Source of the DNA: Bacteroidaceae bacterium
GTDB lineage: Bacteria; Bacteroidota; Bacteroidia; Bacteroidales; Bacteroidaceae
NCBI GenBank assembly: GCA_017503065.1
Contig: JAFVTT010000034.1
Coordinates: 1 to 64,000, forward strand
Direction of reading: 5' to 3'
DNA: 64,000 bases
Each line of letters begins with the position of its first letter. Position 1 is the stretch's first letter. The notes beneath the pieces are model-generated. The model had not been told where the DNA came from. It ran no database searches and was given only the letters and a program-made list of their open reading frames with translations. A program made the translations under genes and the position numbers. Shown here piece by piece: positions 32,838 through 41,044 of the stretch.

Positions 32838-33338
32838 TTACAAGTCCAAAAGCCCTTCGGGCAGAATCATATATATGGTACGTTCCTTGGCGTCTATCCT
32901 CTCGATGAAGTCCTCTGTGGCAGGGATGAGTTTGTCCCCTACGAAGAAGATTGTATTGGCGGTAGAGTCCTCGACATGTTCTATCTCGCCTATTGCTCCA
33001 GCAACGGCGTCCACGACCTGCCAACCGGTAAAGTGCCGCCATGTGTATTCGTCATCCTCGCTGGGTTCGGGCGTAAGGTCGTGGGGGAAGTAGACATCCG
33101 CCCCGACGTATTCCATTGCGTCCTCGGCGGTATCTATGTCCTGGAACTTCAGCAGTGCCACGGAATCGCTGCGGAATCGCCACTCTTCCAGGAAGAAGGG
33201 TACCTGTATGCCGTCCACTTCCAGAAAGACATAGTCGGCATCGACCCTGTCCCACACGTCGTCGGTGAAGTTCATGGACAACTCGCCGCTTATGCCGTGT
33301 GTGCGTGTCAGTGTGCCTATTTTGTAGGTATCTATCAT
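32838..33338 (-). CDS. rimM: Ribosome maturation factor RimM
   Basis: The 166-residue protein opens IGTLTRTHGISGELSMNF (RimM N-domain), has FLEEWRFRSDSVALLKFQDIDT, and a PRC-barrel C-domain (HFTGWQVVDAVAGAIGEIEHVED, ILPEGLLDL). It assists 30S assembly through S19. It overlaps murA by 4 nt (ATGA). Confidence 0.93.
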   Translation of the reverse strand: MIDTYKIGTLTRTHGISGELSMNFTDDVWDRVDADYVFLEVDGIQVPFFLEEWRFRSDSVALLKFQDIDTAEDAMEYVGADVYFPHDLTPEPSEDDEYTWRHFTGWQVVDAVAGAIGEIEHVEDSTANTIFFVGDKLIPATEDFIERIDAKERTIYMILPEGLLDL

Positions 33339-34642
33339 TCTACTCTGGTAATGTTTGCTCCAAGTTTGTTCAGTCTCTCCTCTATGTTCTCATAGCCACG
33401 GTCTATCTGCCCAATGTTGTCTATGCGGCTTGTTCCCGAGGCGCTCATGGCGGCAATCAGCATGGCGATACCGGCACGTATGTCGGGCGAGGTCATCTTT
33501 CCCCCTTTCAGCATGAACTGCTTGTCGTGGCCTATGACTACGGCCCGGTGCGGATCGCATAGTATAATCTGTGCTCCCATGTCGATTAGTTTGTCCACGA
33601 AGAACAGTCGGCTCTCGAACATCTTCTGGTGTATCAGCACGCTGCCCTTTGCCTGGGTGGCAACGACAAGCAGGATACTCAGGAGGTCGGGGGTGAGGCC
33701 CGGCCACGGAGCGTCGGCAATGGTCATTATGCTGCCGTCCAGGAAAGACTCTATCTCGTAGTGTTCCTGCTTGGGGATATAGATGTCGTCTTCCCTGCGC
33801 TCCAGGCGTACTCCGAGGCGCTGGAACACGGTGGGGATGATGCCCAACTGGTCGTAGCGTACATTGCGTATCAGCACGCCCTCGCCGCACATGGCGGCCA
33901 TGCCTATGAACGAACCTACCTCAATCATGTCGGGCAGAATGGTGTGTGATGTTCCGCCGAGTCTCTCCACACCGGTAATGGTAAGCAGGTTGGAGCCTAT
34001 ACCCTCGATCTTTGCCCCCATGCCGCAAAGCATGGTGCACAACTGCTGCAGGTATGGTTCGCATGCCGCATTGTATATCGTGGTGGTTCCTTCTGCCAGT
34101 ACGGCCGCCATCACGATGTTTGCCGTGCCTGTTACGGAGGCTTCTTCCAAGAGCATGTATGTGCCGTGAAGTCGGTCTGCCTTTATCTCGAAGATCCCTT
34201 TCGCGGCATCATAGGTGAAGTCTGCACCCAGTTTCTGTATGCCCAGGAAATGGGTGTCCAGACGACGGCGCCCTATCTTGTCGCCGCCGGGCTTGCTGAC
34301 AAAGGCATGTCCGAACCTGGCAACCAGCGGGCCTACAAACATCACGCTTCCTCGCAGACGTGAGCATCGCTCCAGAAACTCCCCGCTCTGCAGGTAACTG
34401 AGGTCTACGCAGTCTGCCTGAAAGGTCATGTCGCCCTGCCCATGGCGGGTAACCCGCACACCCACATCCTGCAGCAGACGTATCTGGTTGTTCACGTCGG
34501 CTATGTCGGGCAGGTTGCTGATTCTTACGGGTTCGCTGGAAAGCAAGGTGGCGCAGAGCACCTGCAGGGCTTCGTTTTTCGCTCCCTGGGGTGTAATCTC
34601 GCCCTTCAGGGGGCGTCCTCCTTCTATTATGAATGCTGACAT
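33335..34642 (-). CDS. murA: UDP-N-acetylglucosamine 1-carboxyvinyltransferase
   Basis: A 435-residue EPT-family enzyme: QGAKNEALQVL (Lys-Asn near residue 22), RGSVMFVGPLVARFG, and LDTHFLGIQKLGA. It performs the first committed step of peptidoglycan synthesis. The loop that normally contains the reactive Cys (PGGCxIG) reads KPGGDKIGRR, so Asp121 replaces the Cys that fosfomycin alkylates. This natural Cys-to-Asp change is known to give fosfomycin-insensitive MurA in other bacteria. It overlaps both neighbours, within the yicC-rseP cluster. Confidence 0.95.
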   Translation of the reverse strand: MSAFIIEGGRPLKGEITPQGAKNEALQVLCATLLSSEPVRISNLPDIADVNNQIRLLQDVGVRVTRHGQGDMTFQADCVDLSYLQSGEFLERCSRLRGSVMFVGPLVARFGHAFVSKPGGDKIGRRRLDTHFLGIQKLGADFTYDAAKGIFEIKADRLHGTYMLLEEASVTGTANIVMAAVLAEGTTTIYNAACEPYLQQLCTMLCGMGAKIEGIGSNLLTITGVERLGGTSHTILPDMIEVGSFIGMAAMCGEGVLIRNVRYDQLGIIPTVFQRLGVRLERREDDIYIPKQEHYEIESFLDGSIMTIADAPWPGLTPDLLSILLVVATQAKGSVLIHQKMFESRLFFVDKLIDMGAQIILCDPHRAVVIGHDKQFMLKGGKMTSPDIRAGIAMLIAAMSASGTSRIDNIGQIDRGYENIEERLNKLGANITRVE

Positions 34643-35241
34643 TATTTCTTCTTCTTTCTTTTCAGGATGTTTGTCGGCAGGGTGTGCAGATTGGCGAACT
34701 GATGTCCTTCCAGAGCACTGCTGAGATTCTGTCCCTGGGCGTATGCGTCAATGTCGTTCGCCACTTTCTCTTCGCTCATGACATCCGGATTCCAGGTGAA
34801 CAGGTTCTGTCTCATGCGGTCTGCCGTCTGTCGTACAAGTGCGTCGCGCTCCTCGCCCTCCGGCATTTCGTTCAGATGCTTCAGCGCTTCTTCTATGATG
34901 CGTCCGTAGTGCTTGTGGCGGATCCTGCCCTGTGGCAAGGACATTGGCGAGGGGTGCGATGCAACCTCTGCCTGGGGAATTATCTCCACGGGATAGTCTA
35001 TGTCGAGTTTGAAGTCGCTTATCAGTGCCAGGTGATTCCAGAGTTTGCTCTGCACCTCAGGGTTGCCGGCCTTTTCCTGCACCAGGCTTGCCATTACCGA
35101 CACGATGTTCTGTGCGCACACCAGGCGTTCCTGCCAGTCCTCGATGGTCAGGCAATGGTTCACCATCTCCTGGATGATACGGCCGTATTCCGACATCTGC
35201 AGGCCCGTCTTCTCCGTGTTGTATTGTAGTGTTCTGTTCAT
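34642..35241 (-). CDS. DUF4290 family protein
   Basis: This 199-residue mostly helical protein opens LQYNTEKTGLQMSEYGRIIQ, has LWNHLALISDFKLDIDYPVE, and RIRHKHYGRIIEEAL, then a basic tail (LKRKKKK). It matches DUF4290, a Bacteroidetes family of unknown function usually found beside murA or gmk, as here. Stop and start codons overlap with murA and tsaB. Confidence 0.88.
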   Translation of the reverse strand: MNRTLQYNTEKTGLQMSEYGRIIQEMVNHCLTIEDWQERLVCAQNIVSVMASLVQEKAGNPEVQSKLWNHLALISDFKLDIDYPVEIIPQAEVASHPSPMSLPQGRIRHKHYGRIIEEALKHLNEMPEGEERDALVRQTADRMRQNLFTWNPDVMSEEKVANDIDAYAQGQNLSSALEGHQFANLHTLPTNILKRKKKK

Positions 35242-35930
35242 AATAGGTTCTTGGGCTTTGTGGCTTGAAATTCCTTCAGGTAGAAAGGTTCGAAGTAGGC
35301 GGTCGATACCGTTTCGCCTCTTCTAAGGCGCTGTTCCGCCAATGGTGCGGCATTGCTGGCCAACGGATGTATGCCGTCGATGAATATGGCATTGGGGTGT
35401 GTGACTACTTCCTTGCACTTGTTGCTGCCATTGCCAAAGAAGACCACAGGTCCGCGTTCCAGATATTCCATGTACGTGTTTCCGTCCACAATGTCAGCCT
35501 GAATGGGGCGTACCTCCTTCAGACTCCGGTCATAAACGGCAGAGTAGACCTCCATTCTTCTGGCATCTATCATGGGTACGAGCAATGAGTTCTCGGGTAT
35601 CTCCTCGTGATACAGGAGCACCGGTACGCACAGCAGTTGCAGGGTAGGTATGGACACGAGGGGTACGTTGCGCCCGTATGCCACGCCCTTTGCCATGCTC
35701 ACACCGATGCGCAGGCCTGTGTAACTGCCGGGACCTTCGCTTACCGCCACGGCATCCAGCGGGATGGCATGGCTCTCGGCAAAGGAGAGCGCCTCCTGCA
35801 CGAACAGTCCGCACTGAACGGCATGCGAGGGTCCCTCGTAGTCTTCTTTACGGAAGATTACGTGGTTGTCCTCCGCCACGGCCACGGAGCACACGTTGGT
35901 GCTCGTTTCTATGCTGAGTATTGTTGCCAA
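35238..35930 (-). CDS. tsaB: tRNA threonylcarbamoyladenosine biosynthesis protein TsaB
   Basis: A 230-residue ASKHA-fold protein: LSIETSTNVCSVAVAE at the start, then VAVSEGPGSYTGLRIGVSMAKG and PLVSIPTLQLL. TsaB forms the complex with TsaD and TsaE that makes t6A37 in tRNAs reading ANN codons. tsaD and tsaE are not in the window. It sits 2 nt after gmk. Confidence 0.93.
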   Translation of the reverse strand: MATILSIETSTNVCSVAVAEDNHVIFRKEDYEGPSHAVQCGLFVQEALSFAESHAIPLDAVAVSEGPGSYTGLRIGVSMAKGVAYGRNVPLVSIPTLQLLCVPVLLYHEEIPENSLLVPMIDARRMEVYSAVYDRSLKEVRPIQADIVDGNTYMEYLERGPVVFFGNGSNKCKEVVTHPNAIFIDGIHPLASNAAPLAEQRLRRGETVSTAYFEPFYLKEFQATKPKNLL

Positions 35931-35932
35931 TG

Positions 35933-36508
35933 TTATTCTGCGTTTAAGAAATTGCTTATTGTCTTCAGCGTCTCTGCCTTGGCGGTGTCCAGGTCGTCGT
36001 TCACGATGATGCGGTCAAACTGCAGGGCGAAGGACATTTCGTATTCTGCCTTTGCCAGACGCTCCTCTATCTGCTCGGGGCTGTCCGTAGCACGGCCAAC
36101 GAGACGCTTTCTCAGTTCGTCCACGCTGGGGGGCTGGATGAAGAGCGCCAAGGCATGTTCGCCATAGAAATTCTTCACGTTGATGCCGCCTTTTATGTCA
36201 ATGTCGAAGATTACGTTCTTGCCGTTCTTCAGTTGTTCCTCCACCTGGCTCTTCAGTGTGCCGTAGTAGCGGTCGGTATACACCTCCTCGTATTCCAGGA
36301 ACTCGTCGGCCTCTATCTTTGCCTTGAATTCCTCTGGGGTGAGAAAGAAGTATTCCACGCCGTGCTGTTCCGTGCCGCGTGGAGGGCGCGATGTGGCGCT
36401 GATGCTGAATACCAGGTTCAACTCGGGGTGCTCCTTCGTGAGCCACTGCACTATGGTGCTTTTGCCGCTACCGCTTGGAGCGCTGAATATAAGACATTTT
36501 CCGTTCAT
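35933..36508 (-). CDS. gmk: Guanylate kinase
   Basis: The 191-residue protein has P-loop FSAPSGSGKSTIVQW, FSISATSRPPRGTEQHGVEY (GMP binding), DIDIKGGINVKNFYG and RLVGRATDSPEQIEERLAKA. It phosphorylates GMP to GDP. The lid text DSPEQIEERL is typical. It lies 34 nt after yicC in the same direction. Confidence 0.96.
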   Translation of the reverse strand: MNGKCLIFSAPSGSGKSTIVQWLTKEHPELNLVFSISATSRPPRGTEQHGVEYFFLTPEEFKAKIEADEFLEYEEVYTDRYYGTLKSQVEEQLKNGKNVIFDIDIKGGINVKNFYGEHALALFIQPPSVDELRKRLVGRATDSPEQIEERLAKAEYEMSFALQFDRIIVNDDLDTAKAETLKTISNFLNAE

Positions 36509-36542
36509 GTTGAATTCTTTTTCTTCTTTTTACAGTTCGGCA

Positions 36543-37421
36543 TCAAAGTACGTTCAGTACCTGTTCCTTTATCTGCTCCAGTTCGTCCTTCATCATCACC
36601 ACAATGTTCTGCATCTCTGCCTGGTTGGACTTGGAACCGGTGGTGTTTATCTCTCTGCCCATCTCCTGGGCTATGAAACCCAGTTTCTTGCCCTGCCCGT
36701 ATTCACCGTCCAGAGTTTCGCGGAAGTAATCCAGATGGTGGAACAGACGCTGCTTCTCCTCGTTGATGTCCAGTTTCTCTATGTAGAAAATCATCTCCTG
36801 CTCCAGGCGGCCCCTGTCGTACTCCACCTCGGGGATGGAAGAAAGGGCGTCCACCAGTCGCTGGCGAATCTTCTCGGTACGTGCCTTCTCGTAAGGTTCG
36901 ATACTCTTCATCAAAGTCTCTATGTTGTCCGCCTTCTCGCGGAACTTCTGCTCCAGAGCCTTGCCCTCCTGGGTGCGGAAATCCATCAGCTGGTTCACTG
37001 CCTGTTCGGCCACGGTGCGTGCCACGTTCCATTCCTCTTCGGTCAGTTCCTCCACGGTTTCCTGCTTGCTGACGGCATCCGGCATCTTCAGGATTACCTC
37101 CGTGAGATTTTCGGGCACGGGTATGCCGTATTGCGTGTTTGCCTCGTGGAACTGCTGGATGTATTTCTGCATCAGCGGAATGTTCAGTTTGGCTGTCTGC
37201 TCCACTTCGTCGCGCTCTATCCACAGGGAGAACTCCACCTTGCCGCGCAAAAGGGTGTTGCTGATCATGGCACGCAGTTCCATTTCCTTCTCGCGGTAGC
37301 ACGCGGCTATGCGTACGGTCAGGTCCAGGGCCTTGCTGTTCAGGGATTTTATCTCGGCGGTAATCTTCTTGTCGTTGTATGTGGCAGAAGCCTTACCGTA
37401 TCCGGTCATTGAAAGTATCAT
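36543..37421 (-). CDS. YicC family endoribonuclease-like protein
   Basis: The 292-residue protein starts MILSMTGYGKASATYNDKKI and has IKSLNSKALDLTVRIA, the YicC N-domain. The C-domain (DUF1732) includes ERGRLEQE-like DRGRLEQEMIFYIEKLDINEE and GKKLGFIAQEMGREINTTGSK. YicC-type proteins are stress-linked endoribonucleases in characterised bacteria. It leads the cluster down to rseP. A TATTTTTG -7 box at 37455-37448 provides the promoter. Confidence 0.93.
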   Translation of the reverse strand: MILSMTGYGKASATYNDKKITAEIKSLNSKALDLTVRIAACYREKEMELRAMISNTLLRGKVEFSLWIERDEVEQTAKLNIPLMQKYIQQFHEANTQYGIPVPENLTEVILKMPDAVSKQETVEELTEEEWNVARTVAEQAVNQLMDFRTQEGKALEQKFREKADNIETLMKSIEPYEKARTEKIRQRLVDALSSIPEVEYDRGRLEQEMIFYIEKLDINEEKQRLFHHLDYFRETLDGEYGQGKKLGFIAQEMGREINTTGSKSNQAEMQNIVVMMKDELEQIKEQVLNVL

Positions 37422-37447
37422 ACCTTATATAATATAAAATTTGTCTG

Positions 37448-37485
37448 CAAAAATAGCAAAAATTCGGCAGAAAAGACTAACTTTG
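37448..37485. promoter_or_regulatory. Divergent promoters for yicC and nadD
   Basis: TATTTTTG on the minus strand (37455-37448) faces yicC and TAACTTTG on the plus strand (37478-37485) faces nadD. The nadD ATG at 37494 is only 8 nt past its -7 box, predicting a leaderless or nearly leaderless mRNA. Confidence 0.55.
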
Positions 37486-37493
37486 TCTTCGAA

Positions 37494-38096
37494 ATGTGCA
37501 AGCAAGCGCCAAAAAAGACAATAACCGGAGTGTATGGGGGAAGTTTCAATCCCATACACCTTGGTCACACCTCCATGGCACGGGAAATAGTACGCCAAGG
37601 TTTGGTGGACGAGATGTGGTTGGTGGTCAGCCCACAGAATCCTTTGAAGGACAGTGGTTTGTGGGACGATGGCTTCCGCCTCGAACTTGCACGGACGGCA
37701 GTTCGTGATGTAGAGGCGGTGGAGGTGTCGGATGTGGAGTTCGGTTTGCCAAAGCCTAACTATATGGTCAACACCTTGGAAACGCTTTCCGCCCAATTCC
37801 CCGACCGTGAGTTTGTGTTGGTGATAGGACAGGACAATTGGGATTGTTTCCATCGCTGGTACAAATGGGAAGACATCCTTCAGCGTTACCGTCTTATGGT
37901 ACTCCCCCGGCAAGCGGGAGAACCATGCGATGATGCACGGCGGAATGAGGTTTGCGGACGGGTCACCTTCGTGGACACGCCGCTGATAAACATCAGCAGT
38001 ACGTGGATACGCTCGCAAATCATCGACAATCCACAATACAAAGGCGAGGGTTTGGACTCCAAGGTATGGGAAATGATAAGGGAAAAAATGTTATGA
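37494..38096 (+). CDS. nadD: Nicotinate-nucleotide adenylyltransferase
   Basis: A 200-residue nucleotidyltransferase with GVYGGSFNPIHLGHTSMA (HxGH at the start), VVSPQNPLKD, VLVIGQDNWDCF and the C-terminal ISSTWIRSQI (ISSTxxR). It converts nicotinate mononucleotide to deamido-NAD. The yicC-gmk and nadD neighbourhood is conserved in Bacteroidales. Its TGA overlaps the following ATG. Confidence 0.95.
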   Translation: MCKQAPKKTITGVYGGSFNPIHLGHTSMAREIVRQGLVDEMWLVVSPQNPLKDSGLWDDGFRLELARTAVRDVEAVEVSDVEFGLPKPNYMVNTLETLSAQFPDREFVLVIGQDNWDCFHRWYKWEDILQRYRLMVLPRQAGEPCDDARRNEVCGRVTFVDTPLINISSTWIRSQIIDNPQYKGEGLDSKVWEMIREKML

Positions 38097-38746
38097 CAAG
38101 GATATTTACAATACTTCTGGTTGCAGTGTTCATGGCACTGCCTTCCAGAGCTCAGGACACTCCCCTGCGGAAATACGACGTGGCTCCGTGGTCTTACGAG
38201 CACGTCTTCGTGGATTATGTCAAGGACTACCGTTCGCATCTGATAAACTCCAATGGCGGACAGTACGTGGGGCAGGTCGACGACCGCTATGCCTTGTATG
38301 GTTATGGCCAGTATATCAACGATTCCGGAGATATTGTCATAGGCAAATTCCGTCAAGGAGAACTCATGCAGGGAATTACTTTGGGCAAGGACAACGCTAC
38401 GGTTGGAAGCAAGGGTTTTTATTGCAGTTATAGCCTGACGTCAGGCAAGTTGCAATACATCAGCATGCACGGAGGTCGCGAACTCCTGGAAGTGACAGAT
38501 AGCACCGACTATAGTTTTATGTCGCAAACCTTTGCCAATGGTGACAGGTATGTGGGCGAGTTCTATAAGGGCAAACGTCATGGCCTGGGCATATACTATT
38601 ATGCCGACGGTGGCTTGTGGTATGGAAGTTTTGTCAATGACATACGTTGCGGTTTCGGTGCGTGGTTCAAGTTGGACAACGATATGGTCATCGGTCTTTG
38701 GGAGGGCGAGGACGAGCGCAGAAGGGTATATGTGCCCCTAAGATGA
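38093..38746 (+). CDS. Secreted MORN-repeat protein
   Basis: From ATG 38093 (overlapping nadD by 4 nt), 217 residues begin with a signal peptide (TRIFTILLVAVFMALPSRAQ). MORN-type repeats appear at GGQYVGQVDDRYALYGYGQY, GDRYVGEFYKGKRHGLGIYY and GGLWYGSFVNDIRCGFGAWF. MORN repeats mediate membrane or protein contacts. The function is unknown. The next gene starts 7 nt later. Confidence 0.82.
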   Translation: MTRIFTILLVAVFMALPSRAQDTPLRKYDVAPWSYEHVFVDYVKDYRSHLINSNGGQYVGQVDDRYALYGYGQYINDSGDIVIGKFRQGELMQGITLGKDNATVGSKGFYCSYSLTSGKLQYISMHGGRELLEVTDSTDYSFMSQTFANGDRYVGEFYKGKRHGLGIYYYADGGLWYGSFVNDIRCGFGAWFKLDNDMVIGLWEGEDERRRVYVPLR

Positions 38747-38753
38747 TAGTGGT

Positions 38754-39806
38754 ATGGTAAATATTTCTCTCATAGGTCTTGGCCAGCGGGGACAGGTCAC
38801 ACTCGAGCGCCTTGGGCGTGTGCCGAATGCCAATGTCATGGTCAAGTGCGACGTTGAGACGGATTGGCGCGAAGCCGCCACCCATCCCGATGTGGATCTT
38901 GTGTGGATATGCACCCCATGGGAATGGCATATGCGTATGGCCGTAACTGCCATGCAGGCAGGAAAGGACGTGGCCCTGGAGGTACCTGCCGCCATGACGG
39001 TGGCAGATTGCGAGACTCTGGTCAGGGTGGCACGCGAGACAGGCAGGCATTGCGTCATGCTGGAGAACTGTTGCTACGACACGTGGCACCTCGGAGTCAG
39101 GGAGATGGTTCGCCGAGGCATGCTCGGACGCATCAAGCACCTTGAGGGGGCTTACGCCCATACCGTGCCCGAAGGCTGGATGCGTGCCCATGGGCGCAGG
39201 CAGGGAGGCAACCCTTACCCCACGCATGCTTTGGGCCCCATGTGCCAGTTGTTGCCGGAAGGGGACACTCTGGATTATCTCGTTTCCCTGTCGTCGCCCA
39301 TTCCCGGCGACCACACTAACACCTCGTTGATTCGCTCCGTTTCAGGCGTGAGCATGCTTTTGCACTATGACATTTCCACTCCACGCCCCTATAGCCGTAT
39401 GCAGACGGTGTGTGGCACATTGGGCTTTTTGCAAAAGTATCCCCTGCCTACCGTGTGTCTGGAGTCCAAGGATGGCAATGTCGAACTGAGTGGCGATGAG
39501 GCCGTAAAATACGTCGAGGGGTTCATTCCGCCGTATTTCAAAAGTATGATAGACGAAGGGAAGGCCATCGGTGTCCCCAACGTGATGAACTATATGATGG
39601 ACCGCCGTCTGCTGGATTCCATCGAGAAGATACGCGAGGCGCGTACCGCGGGATGTCCAGAACCGTCGTGCCTGGATATGGACGTCTACGATGCGGCTCT
39701 TTGGTCGTCGGTCATAGAACTCACCGACCTGTCTGCACGTCAGGGATCCGTTCCGGTAATGTTCCCCCGATTTGTCATCGCTTACGACAAGACAAAATCA
39801 TCGTGA
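38754..39806 (+). CDS. Gfo/Idh/MocA oxidoreductase, GH109-like
   Basis: This 350-residue protein has a Rossmann start (ISLIGLGQRGQ), TPWEWHMRMAVTAMQAGKDVALEVPAAM, and HCVMLENCCYDTWHL. GGNPYPTHALGPMCQLL is the conserved GH109 substrate region. GH109 enzymes are NAD-dependent alpha-N-acetylgalactosaminidases, often with a Tat signal. None is present here, so a cytoplasmic enzyme acting on imported sugars is implied. Its TGA lies in the first unit of a 22-bp tandem repeat. Confidence 0.85.
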   Translation: MVNISLIGLGQRGQVTLERLGRVPNANVMVKCDVETDWREAATHPDVDLVWICTPWEWHMRMAVTAMQAGKDVALEVPAAMTVADCETLVRVARETGRHCVMLENCCYDTWHLGVREMVRRGMLGRIKHLEGAYAHTVPEGWMRAHGRRQGGNPYPTHALGPMCQLLPEGDTLDYLVSLSSPIPGDHTNTSLIRSVSGVSMLLHYDISTPRPYSRMQTVCGTLGFLQKYPLPTVCLESKDGNVELSGDEAVKYVEGFIPPYFKSMIDEGKAIGVPNVMNYMMDRRLLDSIEKIREARTAGCPEPSCLDMDVYDAALWSSVIELTDLSARQGSVPVMFPRFVIAYDKTKSS

Positions 39807-39860
39807 CGACAAGGGCGAATCATCGTGATGACGAGGGCGAATCATCGTGATGACAAATTA
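39796..39860. repeat. 22-bp tandem repeat AATCATCGTGAYGAC
   Basis: Two full 22-bp units and one shortened unit, overlapping the stop codon of the GH109-like gene. Confidence 0.8.
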
Positions 39861-39907
39861 TGTATGTCATGATAAAGACAACCGGTCTTCAACATCAGCC
39901 GAAATAC

Positions 39908-39957
39908 TACCAGCAGGGGATGCTTTCATTTGCATGTGAAAGCATCCCCTGCTGGTA
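39908..39957. terminator. 21-bp bidirectional hairpin between convergent genes
   Basis: A perfect 21-bp stem (39908-39928 with 39937-39957), 8-nt loop, just before the rpoD stop. No long U-tract on either side, but its position between convergent genes suits a shared terminator. Confidence 0.7.
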
Positions 39958-39973
39958 TGGTATGGATAGGGTC

Positions 39974-40834
39974 TTAACCCAGATATGAGCGCAGTATGCC
40001 GGTCTTGTTGGCATTGCGGAGTTTGCGGATGGCCTTTTCCCTGATTTGGCGCACACGTTCTCTGGTCAGGCCGAAGCGGTCGCCTATTTCCTCCAGGGTC
40101 ATTTCCGGCTGTGCAATGCCGAAACTCATCTCAATGATGTCACGTTCGCGCTCGTTGAGAATCTCCAGCGCACGTGAAATCTCCATCTGCAGACTCTCGT
40201 TTATGAGGGTGTGGTCGGCGGCCGGAGCATCGGTGTTCTCCATTACGTCCAGAGGACTGTTGTCCTCGCCCTCCACGAAGGGTGCATCCACACTGACGTG
40301 GCGTCCGCTGGCACGCAGGCTGTCGTTAATCTTCTCGGGAACCTCGTTTACCAGTTCTGCCAACTCCTCAGGGCTGGGCTTGCGCTCGAACTCTTGTTCG
40401 AACTTGGTGATGGCCTTGCTTATCTTGTTTACGGCGCTGACCTGGTTCAGGGGCAGACGCACGATGCGGCTCTGCTCTGCCAGAGCCTGCAGGATTGTCT
40501 GGCGAATCCACCATACGGCATAACTGATGAACTTGAAACCGCGGGTTTCGTCGAACTTCTCGGCGGCCTTGATGAGGCCGACATTGCCCTCGTTGATTAG
40601 GTCGGGGAGACTGAGACCCTGGTTCTGGTACTGCTTTGCCACAGACACCACAAAGCGCAGGTTGCTCTTTACCAAAATGTCCAATGCCTGGCGGTCGCCT
40701 TTGCGGATGCGCTGGCTGAGTTCAACTTCCTCTTCTACTGTCAGAAGTTGCTCGCGTCCGATTTCCTGAAGATACTTGTCCAGTGACTGGCTGTCGCGGC
40801 TGGTAATGCTCTTGGTGATTTTTAGTTGTCTCAT
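39974..40834 (-). CDS. rpoD: RNA polymerase primary sigma factor RpoD
   Basis: This 286-residue sigma-70 begins directly at region 1.2 ([21 protein letters not shown]) without region 1.1, the short form typical of Bacteroidetes. Region 2 has [29 protein letters not shown] and [15 protein letters not shown]. Region 4 has [28 protein letters not shown]. Promoters in the window (TTG-N19-TAnnTTTG) fit this sigma class. Confidence 0.96.
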   Translation of the reverse strand: MRQLKITKSITSRDSQSLDKYLQEIGREQLLTVEEEVELSQRIRKGDRQALDILVKSNLRFVVSVAKQYQNQGLSLPDLINEGNVGLIKAAEKFDETRGFKFISYAVWWIRQTILQALAEQSRIVRLPLNQVSAVNKISKAITKFEQEFERKPSPEELAELVNEVPEKINDSLRASGRHVSVDAPFVEGEDNSPLDVMENTDAPAADHTLINESLQMEISRALEILNERERDIIEMSFGIAQPEMTLEEIGDRFGLTRERVRQIREKAIRKLRNANKTGILRSYLG

Positions 40835-40903
40835 TATGCCTTTTTTAATTGTTTGTCATCCTGTTGTTCCGGCGAAAGTGCCGAAACTGCATATTTCAGC
40901 GCG

Positions 40904-40934
40904 CAAAGCTACGCTTTTTTATTGTAATTGCCAA
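40904..40934 (-). promoter_or_regulatory. Promoter for rpoD
   Basis: TTG (40934-40932), 20 nt, TAGCTTTG (40911-40904) on the minus strand. Leader about 65 nt to ATG 40834. Confidence 0.65.
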
Positions 40935-41016
40935 GGAAAAGACGGCGAAATGTTAAAAAGAGGCCTCGAATTCAAAGTATTTTGGACATCCGAGACGTTG
41001 ATAAACCATAATTTCT

Positions 41017-41024
41017 TACCTTTG
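41017..41024 (+). promoter_or_regulatory. -7 box for glycyl-tRNA synthetase
   Basis: TACCTTTG, 20 nt before ATG 41045. A TTG lies 16 nt upstream, somewhat close for a -33 element. Confidence 0.55.
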
Positions 41025-41044
41025 CGCGAAAAATATTTACGATA

